Numbered from the stretch's first letter, positions 1 through 7,339 are shown. The stretch: DNA of 27,840 bases from an uncultured Muribaculaceae bacterium (GCA_910586595.1 CAJUJB010000035.1:1-27840); one strand, 5' to 3'. Translations and numbers: made by a program. The notes: generated by a model from the sequence alone, not told the origin.

Positions 1-819
1 GGTCGAGAACCAGCCGGAGAGGCCGAGGCAACGGGTGCCGATGATGGGGGCGAAACCTGATTTAACGAGGGTCTGGCCGGTCTTGAAGTCCTTACCTGCG
101 ATAGGCATTTTGGTCTTCTCGGCGAGCTCCCACATAGCGGGGATGTCGACGGTGGTGTTGGGGGCGCCCATGATGAAGGGTGCGCCTTCGGTGAGGGCTG
201 CGTAAGCGTAGCACATCGAGGGGGCGATGTGTTCTTTGTCGTCAGCCTTCATGGCAGCCTCGAGAGCTTCGAGGGTGTAGTGTACGTTTTCGTCAACGGG
301 TACGTAAACTTCGGTAGAAGCTGCCCAGAGAACTACTACGCGGTCAACACCTTTTTCTTTCTTGAAGTTGCGGATGTCTTCGCGGAGCTGCTCTACGAGT
401 TCCCAGCGGGTACCTTGCTTTACGTTGTCGCCGTCGAGGCGCTTTGCGTAGTTGTGGTCGAATGCTGCGGGGAGGGGCTTGATGGCCTCGAGTTCGTCGC
501 GTACGGGCTCAATGTCTTTTTCTTTGAGCACTTCAGCGTTGATTGCAGATTCGTATGCGTTTGCGGGGTAAACGTCCCATGCTGCGAATTCGATGTCGTT
601 GAGATCTGTGATGGGAACGATTTCGTTATATTTGAGGTATTTTTTATCTTCTCCTTCGCCGACGCGGATGCGGTCGTACTGGGTCATCGAACCGACAGGT
701 TTTGCAAGACCTTTGCGGGCCATGAGGACACCTGTCATAAAAGTTGTGGTCACGGCACCGAGGCCAACAACCATCACGCCGAGCTTACCTGTAGCCGGCT
801 TAGCTTTACTTTGGCTCAT
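1..819 (-). CDS. ino1: Inositol-3-phosphate synthase (MIPS), 3' part cut by the window edge
   Basis: Converts glucose 6-phosphate to 1L-myo-inositol 1-phosphate (inositol-3-phosphate) using NAD; cytoplasmic first step of inositol lipid synthesis. I translated the minus strand from the ATG at 819-817: 273 codons are open to the window edge, so the C-terminal third is missing (Bacteroidetes relatives are about 430 residues). Seen: an N-terminal NAD-binding segment (residues 12-25, MVVGLGAVTTT), PVGSMTQ, the family-typical VVLWAASTEVYVP, SMCYAYAALTEGAPF, MGAPNTTVD, and the active-site lysine region GKDFKTGQTL near the edge. The start is set by an ATG eight residues before the conserved block. 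The gene lies 250 bases downstream of the HAD gene and has its own probable promoter (927-956), so it may be expressed separately from the other inositol-lipid genes while serving the same pathway. Confidence 0.93.
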   Translation of the reverse strand, partial: MSQSKAKPATGKLGVMVVGLGAVTTTFMTGVLMARKGLAKPVGSMTQYDRIRVGEGEDKKYLKYNEIVPITDLNDIEFAAWDVYPANAYESAINAEVLKEKDIEPVRDELEAIKPLPAAFDHNYAKRLDGDNVKQGTRWELVEQLREDIRNFKKEKGVDRVVVLWAASTEVYVPVDENVHYTLEALEAAMKADDKEHIAPSMCYAYAALTEGAPFIMGAPNTTVDIPAMWELAEKTKMPIAGKDFKTGQTLVKSGFAPIIGTRCLGLSGWFST

Positions 820-926
820 TTTGAATGAATTAGGTTAAATTATTTTACTTTCTTTATTTCCTGTGTTTTTGTGGCGTGGCGCGACGGCCCGCCCGGCCAC
901 CCGGAGGCGGCTTTGGTTTAGCGCGT

Positions 927-956
927 CAAAAGTACTATGTTTTTTGCAATTGCAAA
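927..956 (-). promoter_or_regulatory. Probable Bacteroidetes-type promoter for the inositol-3-phosphate synthase gene
   Basis: Read on the minus strand, TTTG (956-953), an 18-base spacer and TACTTTTG (934-927) match the Bacteroidetes sigma consensus TTTG / TAnnTTTG, with a spacer slightly shorter than the usual 19-21. Transcription would begin near 920, giving a leader of about 100 bases. That leader carries an unusually GC-rich stretch (about 871-910) inside AT-rich surroundings. Confidence 0.5.
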
Positions 957-958
957 AA
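941..958. promoter_or_regulatory. Perfect 18-base palindrome overlapping the -33 element (possible operator)
   Basis: TTTTTGCAATTGCAAAAA is a perfect inverted repeat with no spacer. It covers the -33 element of the probable promoter of the inositol-3-phosphate synthase gene. A dyad of this kind at this place is typical of a dimeric repressor site, but no regulator is encoded nearby, and AT-rich DNA can produce such palindromes by chance. Confidence 0.35.
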
Positions 959-1069
959 TTTTCGTAGTACAATTTTGGTGAACTAATGTTATTTATAGCT
1001 AAATATAAGACTAAAATATTTTGATATGTTAAATCGTCAGTTATTTAGCCGCTATAATGTTATCGCAAG

Positions 1070-1774
1070 TTAATAAAGCGATTGCAGCTCTGATAACTTT
1101 TTGATAGTTCCGGCATGCGGCGGAAGCTCTTTCTCGCGGAACCACTGGCGACCTATGATCCATGCAGTGTGGCAACCGAGGCTTTCGGCAGGAATTATGT
1201 CTTTGCTGAGGCTATCGCCTACAACCAGCACTTCTGCTGGCTTAAGGCCGAGTGCCTCTACGCCCAGCCCGAAGATGCGTGGGTCGGGCTTGCGTATGCC
1301 CACTACCGCACTTTCAACTATGGTGGGGAAATAACGCAGCAGGTCGAAGTCGCGCAGCACTGCCGATACATTGCCATAGAAGTTGCTCACGAGTACCATG
1401 GGGTAACGTTCTCCGAGATAATCGAGTGTCGGCCGGGCTTCTTCTATGCATGCGCGCGCATGTTCATAGCAGTAGATGGCGATCTTTTCGCCCAGCGAAG
1501 CTATGGCGTCAACTTCGACGAGCCCTTTCTCCTGGAGGAACTCGAGCTCGATGCGGGCCTTGATGCGCATCATGTCGAGGAAGGTATGCTCGGGCAGGAT
1601 ATGGCGTGTGCGTGCCAGCTCGCGCTCGGCATATACGTATGCGTCGCAGAAGTCATCGAGCTCTATGCTGAGCCCGGCTGCCTCGTAGGCATCGCGGATT
1701 ACGCAGGCCCAGTGGTCGCCGCAGCAGTCGATCGTGCCGCCGTAGTCGAATATGATGCCTTTAATATTTTCCAT
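1070..1774 (-). CDS. HAD-superfamily hydrolase, candidate phosphatidylinositol-phosphate phosphatase
   Basis: A 234-residue HAD-like phosphohydrolase (subfamily IA type, helical cap). Seen: motif I at residues 9-15 (FDYGGTI, nucleophile D10), a lysine motif (GIRKPDP), and motif IV (GDSLSKDI) near the C-terminus. The residue two after the nucleophile is Gly12, where most HAD phosphatases have the general acid Asp. That variant recurs in the family but leaves substrate and catalytic competence open. The start overlaps the 3' end of the CDP-alcohol phosphatidyltransferase gene by 14 bases, so the two are translationally linked. The setting suggests removal of phosphate from an inositol phosphate or a phosphatidylinositol phosphate; the PgpA-like protein upstream competes for that role. 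The fold is secure, the substrate is inference. Confidence 0.85.
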   Translation of the reverse strand: MENIKGIIFDYGGTIDCCGDHWACVIRDAYEAAGLSIELDDFCDAYVYAERELARTRHILPEHTFLDMMRIKARIELEFLQEKGLVEVDAIASLGEKIAIYCYEHARACIEEARPTLDYLGERYPMVLVSNFYGNVSAVLRDFDLLRYFPTIVESAVVGIRKPDPRIFGLGVEALGLKPAEVLVVGDSLSKDIIPAESLGCHTAWIIGRQWFREKELPPHAGTIKKLSELQSLY

Positions 1775-2705
1775 TGTTGAGGTCGTTGGTAAGTGTGCGG
1801 CAGATGCGTTCGTGACGCCATACCATGTATACGAGAAGTACGTTCAGCACCACAAGCTCAAATGCGAAGTAGAGCCATGGCATGCGTAAGAATAGCGACA
1901 CGAAGAGGGCGATGCAGCGCCAGTTGAATGAAAGTATGTTGGTATACTTCATCAGAGGCAGGCTCATGCGGTGGAAGTCGTCGCGGAATTTCTGGGGAGC
2001 TGTGGCATTGCCGAAGCGACGGCGGAGTGCCTCGCGGAGGGCCTGCATGGCCGGAGTGAAGGCTTCCTGGTTGGCCGTGTAGTTGATGTAGAACCACATG
2101 GTGAGTTTCTTCATGAAATTTCCTTTCCACGGCAGGGCGGCGTAGGTGGCGCGCAGGGCTGTGGTGGAGTCGAGCTCGCTGCCTTCCTCACCTTTGAGGA
2201 AATAGAGGTGGAACTGACGGTAGTAGTCGGCCATGGCTGCCTGCTTTGCGTGGCAGAGGCCGGTGACCACAGCCATTACCCATATCACCCATGGATGCGC
2301 GGAGAAGAACTCCGATGTAACATTCTCGCGCAGACATATGGCCAGATAGATGGTGATGAACCACAGGTTGCCGCTCACGCCGTCGAGTATACGGCCTATG
2401 CGCGAGTATTGTTTGGTCATGCGTGCCAGCTGTCCGTCGGCGCTGTCAAAGGAGTTGGCCCATATGAGCAGGAACATGCCGAGTACGTTGATCCAGATGT
2501 TATTATAATAGAATGCTATGCCGGCTCCGATGCCGAGGAAAATCGAAGCGATGGTGATGGCGTTGGGCGTCACGCCAAGTTTTTTTGCCAGACACGCCCA
2601 CGCGTATCCTATCGGTCGATAGAATACGAGGTCGATACCTTCTTCGGTATCAAGGCTTTTCAGAGATGCCTTGTAAGATGATGTAGTGTTAGCTGTTTCG
2701 GTCAT
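1761..2705 (-). CDS. CDP-alcohol phosphatidyltransferase family protein with an altered catalytic motif
   Basis: An integral membrane protein of 314 residues related to enzymes that transfer a phosphatidyl group from CDP-diacylglycerol to an alcohol. The signature is at residues 87-112: D87, D90, G91, A94, R95, G104 and D108 are all present, but the fourth aspartate, thought to be the catalytic base, is replaced by G112. An N-terminal amphipathic segment precedes the VTPNAITI block (residues 45-52), usual for the family. A long middle region (about 170-240) with basic and aromatic residues is not typical of the minimal enzyme. It lies 39 bases after the acyltransferase gene and overlaps the HAD gene by 14 bases. 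It may use another acceptor, or serve a non-catalytic role beside the canonical paralogue at 4535-5260. Family secure, reaction unknown. Confidence 0.85.
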   Translation of the reverse strand: MTETANTTSSYKASLKSLDTEEGIDLVFYRPIGYAWACLAKKLGVTPNAITIASIFLGIGAGIAFYYNNIWINVLGMFLLIWANSFDSADGQLARMTKQYSRIGRILDGVSGNLWFITIYLAICLRENVTSEFFSAHPWVIWVMAVVTGLCHAKQAAMADYYRQFHLYFLKGEEGSELDSTTALRATYAALPWKGNFMKKLTMWFYINYTANQEAFTPAMQALREALRRRFGNATAPQKFRDDFHRMSLPLMKYTNILSFNWRCIALFVSLFLRMPWLYFAFELVVLNVLLVYMVWRHERICRTLTNDLNNGKY

Positions 2706-2744
2706 TATGTGATGACGATGATAAACCCTCCTTGTGGATAATAT

Positions 2745-3596
2745 TTATTTGAATTTTCTCAATTCATAAGTCTTCTCGCGCAGATAAGCCCCGAGTTCTT
2801 CGGGTGTAGCTCCGTGGGTCGCCTGTTCTTCGACAGATATTGGTTGGCCCACGCTTATATGCATGGTCTTGCCACATTTGCGGAATACCTCTGCAGGCAG
2901 GCGCAGCGAGCGGGCCGGCCAGCATGCGTGTCCGAGGAAATTGCACCACCAGCTGTTCGAGCCGTGGAAATAAATGGGAATCACGGGCACCTTGGCGCGG
3001 TGGATGATCTGGAGCACCGACGGTTGCCATGGACGGTCCTGAAGGCCGTCGTGCAGAGTGGTCTTGCTCATCGCTCCGGCAGGGAAGAAGCCCACCGGCT
3101 CGCCTTGCTTGAGTTGCTTGAGGGCCTGACGGATGCCGGCGACGCTCACGGCACGCTTGGCCGGATCGTTGGAGGCCCAGGCATCGACAGCGATAAAGTT
3201 GGGGCGCATGGCGCTGATCTTGTTCAGAATCATGTTCACCATAACGCGGAACTCAGGGCGATGCTGTGTGATAAGGTAGATGAGGATGATGCCGTCGAGG
3301 GCGCCGAATGGATGGTTGCTGACGGTGATGAAGGCGCCTTCAGGGAGGTTGTCGAGAACTTCCTGACCGTCGATGCGCAGCTTGATCTTGAATTCGTCGA
3401 ATAGGAGACGCTTCACAAACTCCGGCCCGGGCGTATCGCAGCAATTACGGTGTACCTGATTCACTTTGTCCACCGAGAGGAAGTGGAGCAGGAAGTTGAC
3501 AAGTTTGGGATGGCCGTCAAGTGCGGGAACCATCTGCCGCAGGTCGTCGTAGTTGAGAACGTCGGGCTTTATGTCGTATTGGCTGTAATCTGTCAT
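2745..3596 (-). CDS. Lysophospholipid-type acyltransferase (PlsC/hemolysin-like)
   Basis: A 283-residue membrane-associated acyltransferase that should transfer a fatty acyl group to a lysophospholipid or an amino-lipid precursor. Seen: the acyl-acceptor motif VSNHPFGALDG with H95 and D101, in the HPxGxxDG form found in the Bacteroidetes 'hemolysin/OlsA-like' branch and not the classical HxxxxD, and a second block GFFPAGAMS that matches the family's FPEG-type glycerophosphate-binding motif. There is no signal peptide. The start overlaps the PAP2 gene by 4 bases, showing translational coupling. Within this operon it may make or remodel acyl chains of inositol lipids, sphingolipids or glycine lipids; the sequence does not settle which. 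Confidence 0.85.
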   Translation of the reverse strand: MTDYSQYDIKPDVLNYDDLRQMVPALDGHPKLVNFLLHFLSVDKVNQVHRNCCDTPGPEFVKRLLFDEFKIKLRIDGQEVLDNLPEGAFITVSNHPFGALDGIILIYLITQHRPEFRVMVNMILNKISAMRPNFIAVDAWASNDPAKRAVSVAGIRQALKQLKQGEPVGFFPAGAMSKTTLHDGLQDRPWQPSVLQIIHRAKVPVIPIYFHGSNSWWCNFLGHACWPARSLRLPAEVFRKCGKTMHISVGQPISVEEQATHGATPEELGAYLREKTYELRKFK

Positions 3597-4528
3597 GATC
3601 TTGAGATGTAAGAGCGGTAGGAGGCCATGAAGCGTGCGAATGCCGGAATCTTCATCAGGCCGTATTCAAAAATCACAAATCCCGCTAAGGCCGTGCATAT
3701 GCCGGCAAGTACGTCGAGAATATAGTGATGTGAAGAGTAGACTGCGGTAAACCATATGCCGAGGGTGACAATGCCGAGCACAACCTTCCAGCCTATAGGC
3801 GAGTGGCTGCGTACTGCATAGAGGAAGGCCACGAGGGTATAGGCGGAGTGGAGCGAGGGCATTGCCGCGAAGACGTTGGCGTTGCGTGCATACAGGGCGT
3901 CGAAGATGCCCAGGCCTGTCATCTCGTCGAAGCGCCCGAGGCCGGCTACCTCACCCGGTGTGCCGGGGATGGCCTCGAAGCCATGCGATGCCACATACCA
4001 CGGCGGAGCTGCCGGGTGGATGTAGTAGATGGTGAAGCCCAGGAGATTGACAAAGAGGAACACTATGGCGAAGTGCAGATAGGCCTCCCTGTGGTGTGAG
4101 AAATAGAGCCAGAGGCCGTAGATGATGGGCAGCGGCACCCAGCACAGATAGAATATGCCTGCCATGAAGTCCATTGCCGCACAGTTGTGGAGGGCGAAAA
4201 ATTCATTTGGCGTAAGGCGGAGTGCCTCGCCTGCGGCGATGCCGAAGAGGCTTTTCTCTGTGTTGTAAAGGCCCTCGACGTCGACAGGATTAACCATATA
4301 GTTGGGCACTATATTCATCCAGTCGTATGAGATGCCGAAGATAAAGAACGGAACCAGCGCTATGGTGAGGCGGCGTGTGACCCCGCTCACGAAGAACAGG
4401 GCGAAGATAAGCACTGCCAGCACCACATGCTCCGGGCGGAAGCCGATGAAGAGTGCCGTCACAACCAGCCAGAGGGCCAGGGCGCCGGCACACCACAGTG
4501 CTTCTTTCAGTGTAGGGAGTTTCGTCAT
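3593..4528 (-). CDS. AUR1-like PAP2-superfamily membrane enzyme, candidate inositol phosphorylceramide synthase
   Basis: A 311-residue polytopic membrane protein with about six hydrophobic segments. Seen: phosphatase motif C2 at residues 223-228 (MPSLHS, H227) and motif C3 at 264-272 (YSSHHYILD; H268 and D272 form HxxxD), plus YDWMNIVPNY (68-77), PVDVEGLYNTEK (81-92) and HPAAPPWY (171-178). The family motif C1 is not in the classical KxxxxxxRP form. This pattern fits the AUR1-like branch, whose fungal members transfer phosphoinositol from phosphatidylinositol to ceramide. Bacteroidales make sphingolipids, and the gene sits among inositol lipid genes, so inositol phosphorylceramide synthesis is a reasonable inference. 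A plain lipid-phosphate phosphatase remains possible. It starts 6 bases after the canonical phosphatidyltransferase gene. Confidence 0.85.
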   Translation of the reverse strand: MTKLPTLKEALWCAGALALWLVVTALFIGFRPEHVVLAVLIFALFFVSGVTRRLTIALVPFFIFGISYDWMNIVPNYMVNPVDVEGLYNTEKSLFGIAAGEALRLTPNEFFALHNCAAMDFMAGIFYLCWVPLPIIYGLWLYFSHHREAYLHFAIVFLFVNLLGFTIYYIHPAAPPWYVASHGFEAIPGTPGEVAGLGRFDEMTGLGIFDALYARNANVFAAMPSLHSAYTLVAFLYAVRSHSPIGWKVVLGIVTLGIWFTAVYSSHHYILDVLAGICTALAGFVIFEYGLMKIPAFARFMASYRSYISRS

Positions 4529-4534
4529 TCAGGT

Positions 4535-5260
4535 TCAGAATTGTTTGTTGCGGTTTTTCTGCCGTTCGAGCTCGCGGCGGCAGTGTGCCACGCGTGCGAA
4601 GGCGGTCAGATTGGCGAAAATGGCGATGATCACCATGGCCACCACAAGTATGATGTCGGGGTTGAACGTGGAGCCTGCCTCAAGATTCTGGCCGGTGATG
4701 CCTGTGGCAAGGGCTGCGACAGCGGTGACAACCACACGCTCGGGGCGCTGCATGAAGCCTATTTTACATTCGATGTCGAGACCCTCGGCACGCGCCCTTA
4801 CATAGCTCACCATGATTGAGCCTACAAGCGCTGCGAATGTGATGAGGGCGCCCGCTATATTGCCGGCACAGCCGAGGTAGAAGGCGATGCCGCCGAGTGT
4901 GAGCAGTTCGCAATAGCGGTCAAGTACGGAGTCGTACATCGCTCCGAAGGTAGAGGCCATGTTGCCGAGCCGTGCCACCTGCCCGTCGAGCATGTCGAAA
5001 AGAGAGAAGCCGATGATGAGCGCTCCGGCCCAGGTGATGAGGCTCCAGTCGGGGGCGAGTCCGTCGGAGATGCGTATGCCCGCCCAGGCAAAGACCGCGG
5101 CTGCCGCAAGGTTCCCGAGCAGACCGATCGTGGTGACGGTGTTGGGGGTGACGCCCATGCGGATGAGCAGTCGCACAAAAGGATTGATTACGGCGTAGAT
5201 GCCTTGCTGAAGGCCGTTGCGCGCCTGTTTGGCATTTTCTTTTATATCCATTGTGGCCAT
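4535..5260 (-). CDS. CDP-alcohol phosphatidyltransferase, probable phosphatidylinositol-phosphate synthase
   Basis: A 241-residue membrane enzyme expected to join CDP-diacylglycerol and inositol phosphate, releasing CMP. The complete signature is present: D89, D92, G93, A96, R97, G106, D110 and D114, with the family's exact spacing. VTPNTVTTIGLLGNL (37-51) marks the first membrane helix region. Length and layout match PgsA-like enzymes. The acceptor is inferred from the nearby inositol-3-phosphate synthase gene and from the described B. thetaiotaomicron route in which phosphatidylinositol phosphate is made and then dephosphorylated (recalled, not checked). It lies 39 bases after the GtrA gene and 6 bases before the PAP2 gene. 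Glycerol phosphate as acceptor (phosphatidylglycerophosphate synthase) is the alternative. Confidence 0.88.
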   Translation of the reverse strand: MATMDIKENAKQARNGLQQGIYAVINPFVRLLIRMGVTPNTVTTIGLLGNLAAAAVFAWAGIRISDGLAPDWSLITWAGALIIGFSLFDMLDGQVARLGNMASTFGAMYDSVLDRYCELLTLGGIAFYLGCAGNIAGALITFAALVGSIMVSYVRARAEGLDIECKIGFMQRPERVVVTAVAALATGITGQNLEAGSTFNPDIILVVAMVIIAIFANLTAFARVAHCRRELERQKNRNKQF

Positions 5261-5299
5261 TGTTTGATGAGGAGTTGTAGATAAGATTGGAAGATTTTA

Positions 5300-5830
5300 T
5301 TAATTGTCTGAGGTTTCTTTCTTTGGAGTTCCGCCAAGTGCGGCCACTATATAACGGTCGAAAGGCATTGGGCGGTAGACAACATAGCGTTGAAGCGCGA
5401 AGTTCCAGAACCACGACACCATCAGGCTTATGAAGAGACGGGAGCCGATGAGCACTACATCCTGAGGTAGACCGAGGTCGCAGAGCCATTGCCAGCCCGA
5501 CATCAGGCCGTAGAACCATTCGGTGCCGAAGCTGTTGAGCAGCAGGCTTCCTGTCCATACCACGGCATATTTGACCACGACGGCACGCCAGTCGCAGCCT
5601 TCGGCCCGGAAGGTGAACTTGTAGTTGATGATGCAGTTGACCACACCGCCGCAGAAGGCACCTGCGGCCGTGGCCCAGAATGGTGTGAGGCCGGTCAGCT
5701 TGGCCAGCAGAAAAAAGACTATATAATCTGTCCAGCTTGCGCACTGCGACGATACGATAGAGCGCAGGTAGGTGATGATGAGCGAGTTGCTTTTCAGCAG
5801 CTTGTCGCCTATGGATTTAAGCGATGCCAT
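5300..5830 (-). CDS. GtrA-family membrane protein
   Basis: A 176-residue membrane protein with four hydrophobic segments and the usual GtrA features: an N-terminal RxxxxQ-like region (about 24-32), GGVVNCIINYKFTF (61-74) between helices two and three, and a final helix ending NFALQRYVVYRP. GtrA proteins are linked to flipping of polyprenyl-linked sugars or other lipid-linked cargo in cell-envelope pathways. The gene overlaps the pgpA-like gene by 14 bases. Co-occurrence with phosphatidyltransferases suggests a role in moving or further modifying inositol lipids, for example glycosylation, but this is inference because no glycosyltransferase is encoded in the visible cluster. Confidence 0.85.
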   Translation of the reverse strand: MASLKSIGDKLLKSNSLIITYLRSIVSSQCASWTDYIVFFLLAKLTGLTPFWATAAGAFCGGVVNCIINYKFTFRAEGCDWRAVVVKYAVVWTGSLLLNSFGTEWFYGLMSGWQWLCDLGLPQDVVLIGSRLFISLMVSWFWNFALQRYVVYRPMPFDRYIVAALGGTPKKETSDN

Positions 5831-6365
5831 TGTGCGGAAAAACGAATAGGTAGTTGATACACAAGAGTATTATGGCAGAGTAGATGCCAGCCACCACGTC
5901 GTCGGCCATCATGCCGTAGCCGCGTGGCAGCCGCTCTGTGGCGCGTATGCCCAGGGGTTTGAAGATGTCGAAGAATCTGAAAAGGGCAAGCGACACCACA
6001 ATTTCCCACCAGGGGCAGAGCGCTATGCCGGCTACGGGCAACAGCGAGATCCATTGGCCTACGGTCTCGTCGACACACGCCACAACGGGGTCGGAGCCCC
6101 AGTAACGCTCGGATTCGGAGCTGGCCCAGATGCCTGCTATGCCTATTACGATTGAGGCTGCGGCAGTGACTCCGACGCAGGTTGCCGGGCTGGCCCATAT
6201 ATATAGGGGCAACCAGAGGATTATGGCCATCAGCGCACCCCATGTGCCTGGGGCCACCGGAAGAAATCCGGCTCCGAGCGAAGTGGCAATAAGGCGTGGC
6301 AGAAGAGGAAACCGCTTTGTCGAGCCTTCCGGTAGTTTGGTGGATTTGCGGTACGGATTTGCCAT
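5817..6365 (-). CDS. pgpA: Phosphatidylglycerophosphatase A-like protein (PgpA family)
   Basis: A 182-residue membrane phosphatase. Family motifs are clear: LPVAPGTWGAL (35-45), DPVVACVDETVGQW (92-105, with D99 and E100), FRFFDIFKP (129-137), ERLPRGYGMMADDVVAG (144-160). PgpA removes the phosphate from phosphatidylglycerophosphate; here, inside an inositol-lipid operon, it may instead dephosphorylate phosphatidylinositol phosphate. I recall, without being able to verify it, that a PgpA-annotated protein has been given that role in B. thetaiotaomicron. The gene follows the ATP-grasp gene by 3 bases and overlaps the GtrA gene by 14 bases. The HAD protein at 1070-1774 is the other phosphatase candidate. 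Confidence 0.9.
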   Translation of the reverse strand: MANPYRKSTKLPEGSTKRFPLLPRLIATSLGAGFLPVAPGTWGALMAIILWLPLYIWASPATCVGVTAAASIVIGIAGIWASSESERYWGSDPVVACVDETVGQWISLLPVAGIALCPWWEIVVSLALFRFFDIFKPLGIRATERLPRGYGMMADDVVAGIYSAIILLCINYLFVFPHNGIA

Positions 6366-6368
6366 GGC

Positions 6369-7241
6369 TCAGGAATTCTTCAGATGTTGCTTGATTTCGT
6401 TGGTTACGAGTTTCGCTATGTAGGGCGCGGCTTCTGTGCGGCAGGGGGCGAAGCTGGGCCAGTCGTTGAAGTCGATTATAGAGATGTCGCCGTCGGCTGA
6501 AATGATGCAGTCGCCGCCGTAGATTTTTACGTCGAGCACATCGGCGGCTTTGGCACAGATGGCTTTCAGACGCTCGACGTCGAAGGTGATGTTATGTGTG
6601 TGGCCGTTGATGGCTTCGGCGCCATACTTGCTGTGTCCGCTTTTGAAGGGGTAGAACCAATAGAAGAACTGAGTGCCCGCCACGCCATAGAACTTCACCA
6701 GGTCGCCGTCGAGGTGACGGTTGATCACAGCGCGCTTGATGCCGCGCAGGAAATATTCCTGGAGCACCTCCTGGGCTTCTTCGCCGTGGCGCACGTAGCT
6801 CACGTCTTCCTTGTGCATGGTGTGTGAGTCGCCGCGTTTGATCCAGCAGCGTGTCATCTTTGCGGCGGTCAGAGCCTCGCGTACGCCCTCGTCGGTATTC
6901 ACCATCAGGCTGTCGGGGTAGGGGATATTTGAGCCAAGCAATATGCGGGTCATGCGCTCGCGTGTGCAGTTCTCTATACCGTACCCGGAGTTGATCACCA
7001 GGTCACCGGCGTCCTCGCGTTCCTGAAGCAGGGTGATGGAGCGTTGCTCGCGGCACATGTTAAGTATGATATGCTCTTCTACGGCACCTGAGCAGAACTG
7101 CTCTTCGCTGTATATGTTCACCTCACAGCCTCGCTTGCGCAGCTGCTCGGCAACATTGTTGAAGATGGCGGCGTCGTTGCCTATGTGGTTAGGGGAAAAG
7201 GCGCCCGCGCGCATAATTCCCGCTATTTTTATTTCAGACAT
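6369..7241 (-). CDS. ATP-grasp domain protein of unknown substrate, first gene of the inositol-lipid operon
   Basis: A 290-residue cytoplasmic protein with an ATP-grasp layout. Seen: WIKRGD with K135 as a likely nucleotide-binding lysine, AVINRHLDGDLVKFYGV (171-187), YGGDCII (241-247) with D244, and the metal-binding IIDFNDWPSF (255-264) with D257 and N259 as the Dx(N) pair. The N-terminal 110 residues form a Rossmann-like pre-ATP-grasp region. ATP-grasp enzymes ligate carboxylates to amines or phosphorylate small molecules; the inositol trisphosphate 5/6-kinases share this fold. I do not recognise the exact family. It is the promoter-proximal gene of the operon, 3 bases before pgpA, and has a good promoter at 7273-7303. 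It may modify inositol, inositol phosphate or a lipid head group; the evidence for that is context only. Confidence 0.75.
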   Translation of the reverse strand: MSEIKIAGIMRAGAFSPNHIGNDAAIFNNVAEQLRKRGCEVNIYSEEQFCSGAVEEHIILNMCREQRSITLLQEREDAGDLVINSGYGIENCTRERMTRILLGSNIPYPDSLMVNTDEGVREALTAAKMTRCWIKRGDSHTMHKEDVSYVRHGEEAQEVLQEYFLRGIKRAVINRHLDGDLVKFYGVAGTQFFYWFYPFKSGHSKYGAEAINGHTHNITFDVERLKAICAKAADVLDVKIYGGDCIISADGDISIIDFNDWPSFAPCRTEAAPYIAKLVTNEIKQHLKNS

Positions 7242-7272
7242 TGAGTGAAATGTGATTGATGGAAACAGGCTG

Positions 7273-7303
7273 CAAAGTTAACTATTTTTTCCGACCGACC
7301 AAA
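7273..7303 (-). promoter_or_regulatory. Bacteroidetes-type promoter of the inositol-lipid operon
   Basis: On the minus strand, TTTG (7303-7300), a 19-base spacer and TAACTTTG (7280-7273) match the Bacteroidetes TTTG / TAnnTTTG consensus. Transcription should start near 7266, leaving a leader of roughly 25 bases before the ATP-grasp start codon at 7241. Confidence 0.75.
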
Positions 7304-7339
7304 AACACAGGCAATTAATGCGTAATAATGTAAAATATA

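Noticed and set aside
229..838. Two plus-strand frames opposite the inositol-3-phosphate synthase gene
   Set aside because: The minus-strand translation is an unmistakable enzyme; these frames have no motif or promoter.
4920..6243. Arg/His-rich minus-strand frames overlapping the phosphatidyltransferase, GtrA and PgpA genes
   Set aside because: They are alternative frames of genes with clear family motifs and have no motif of their own.
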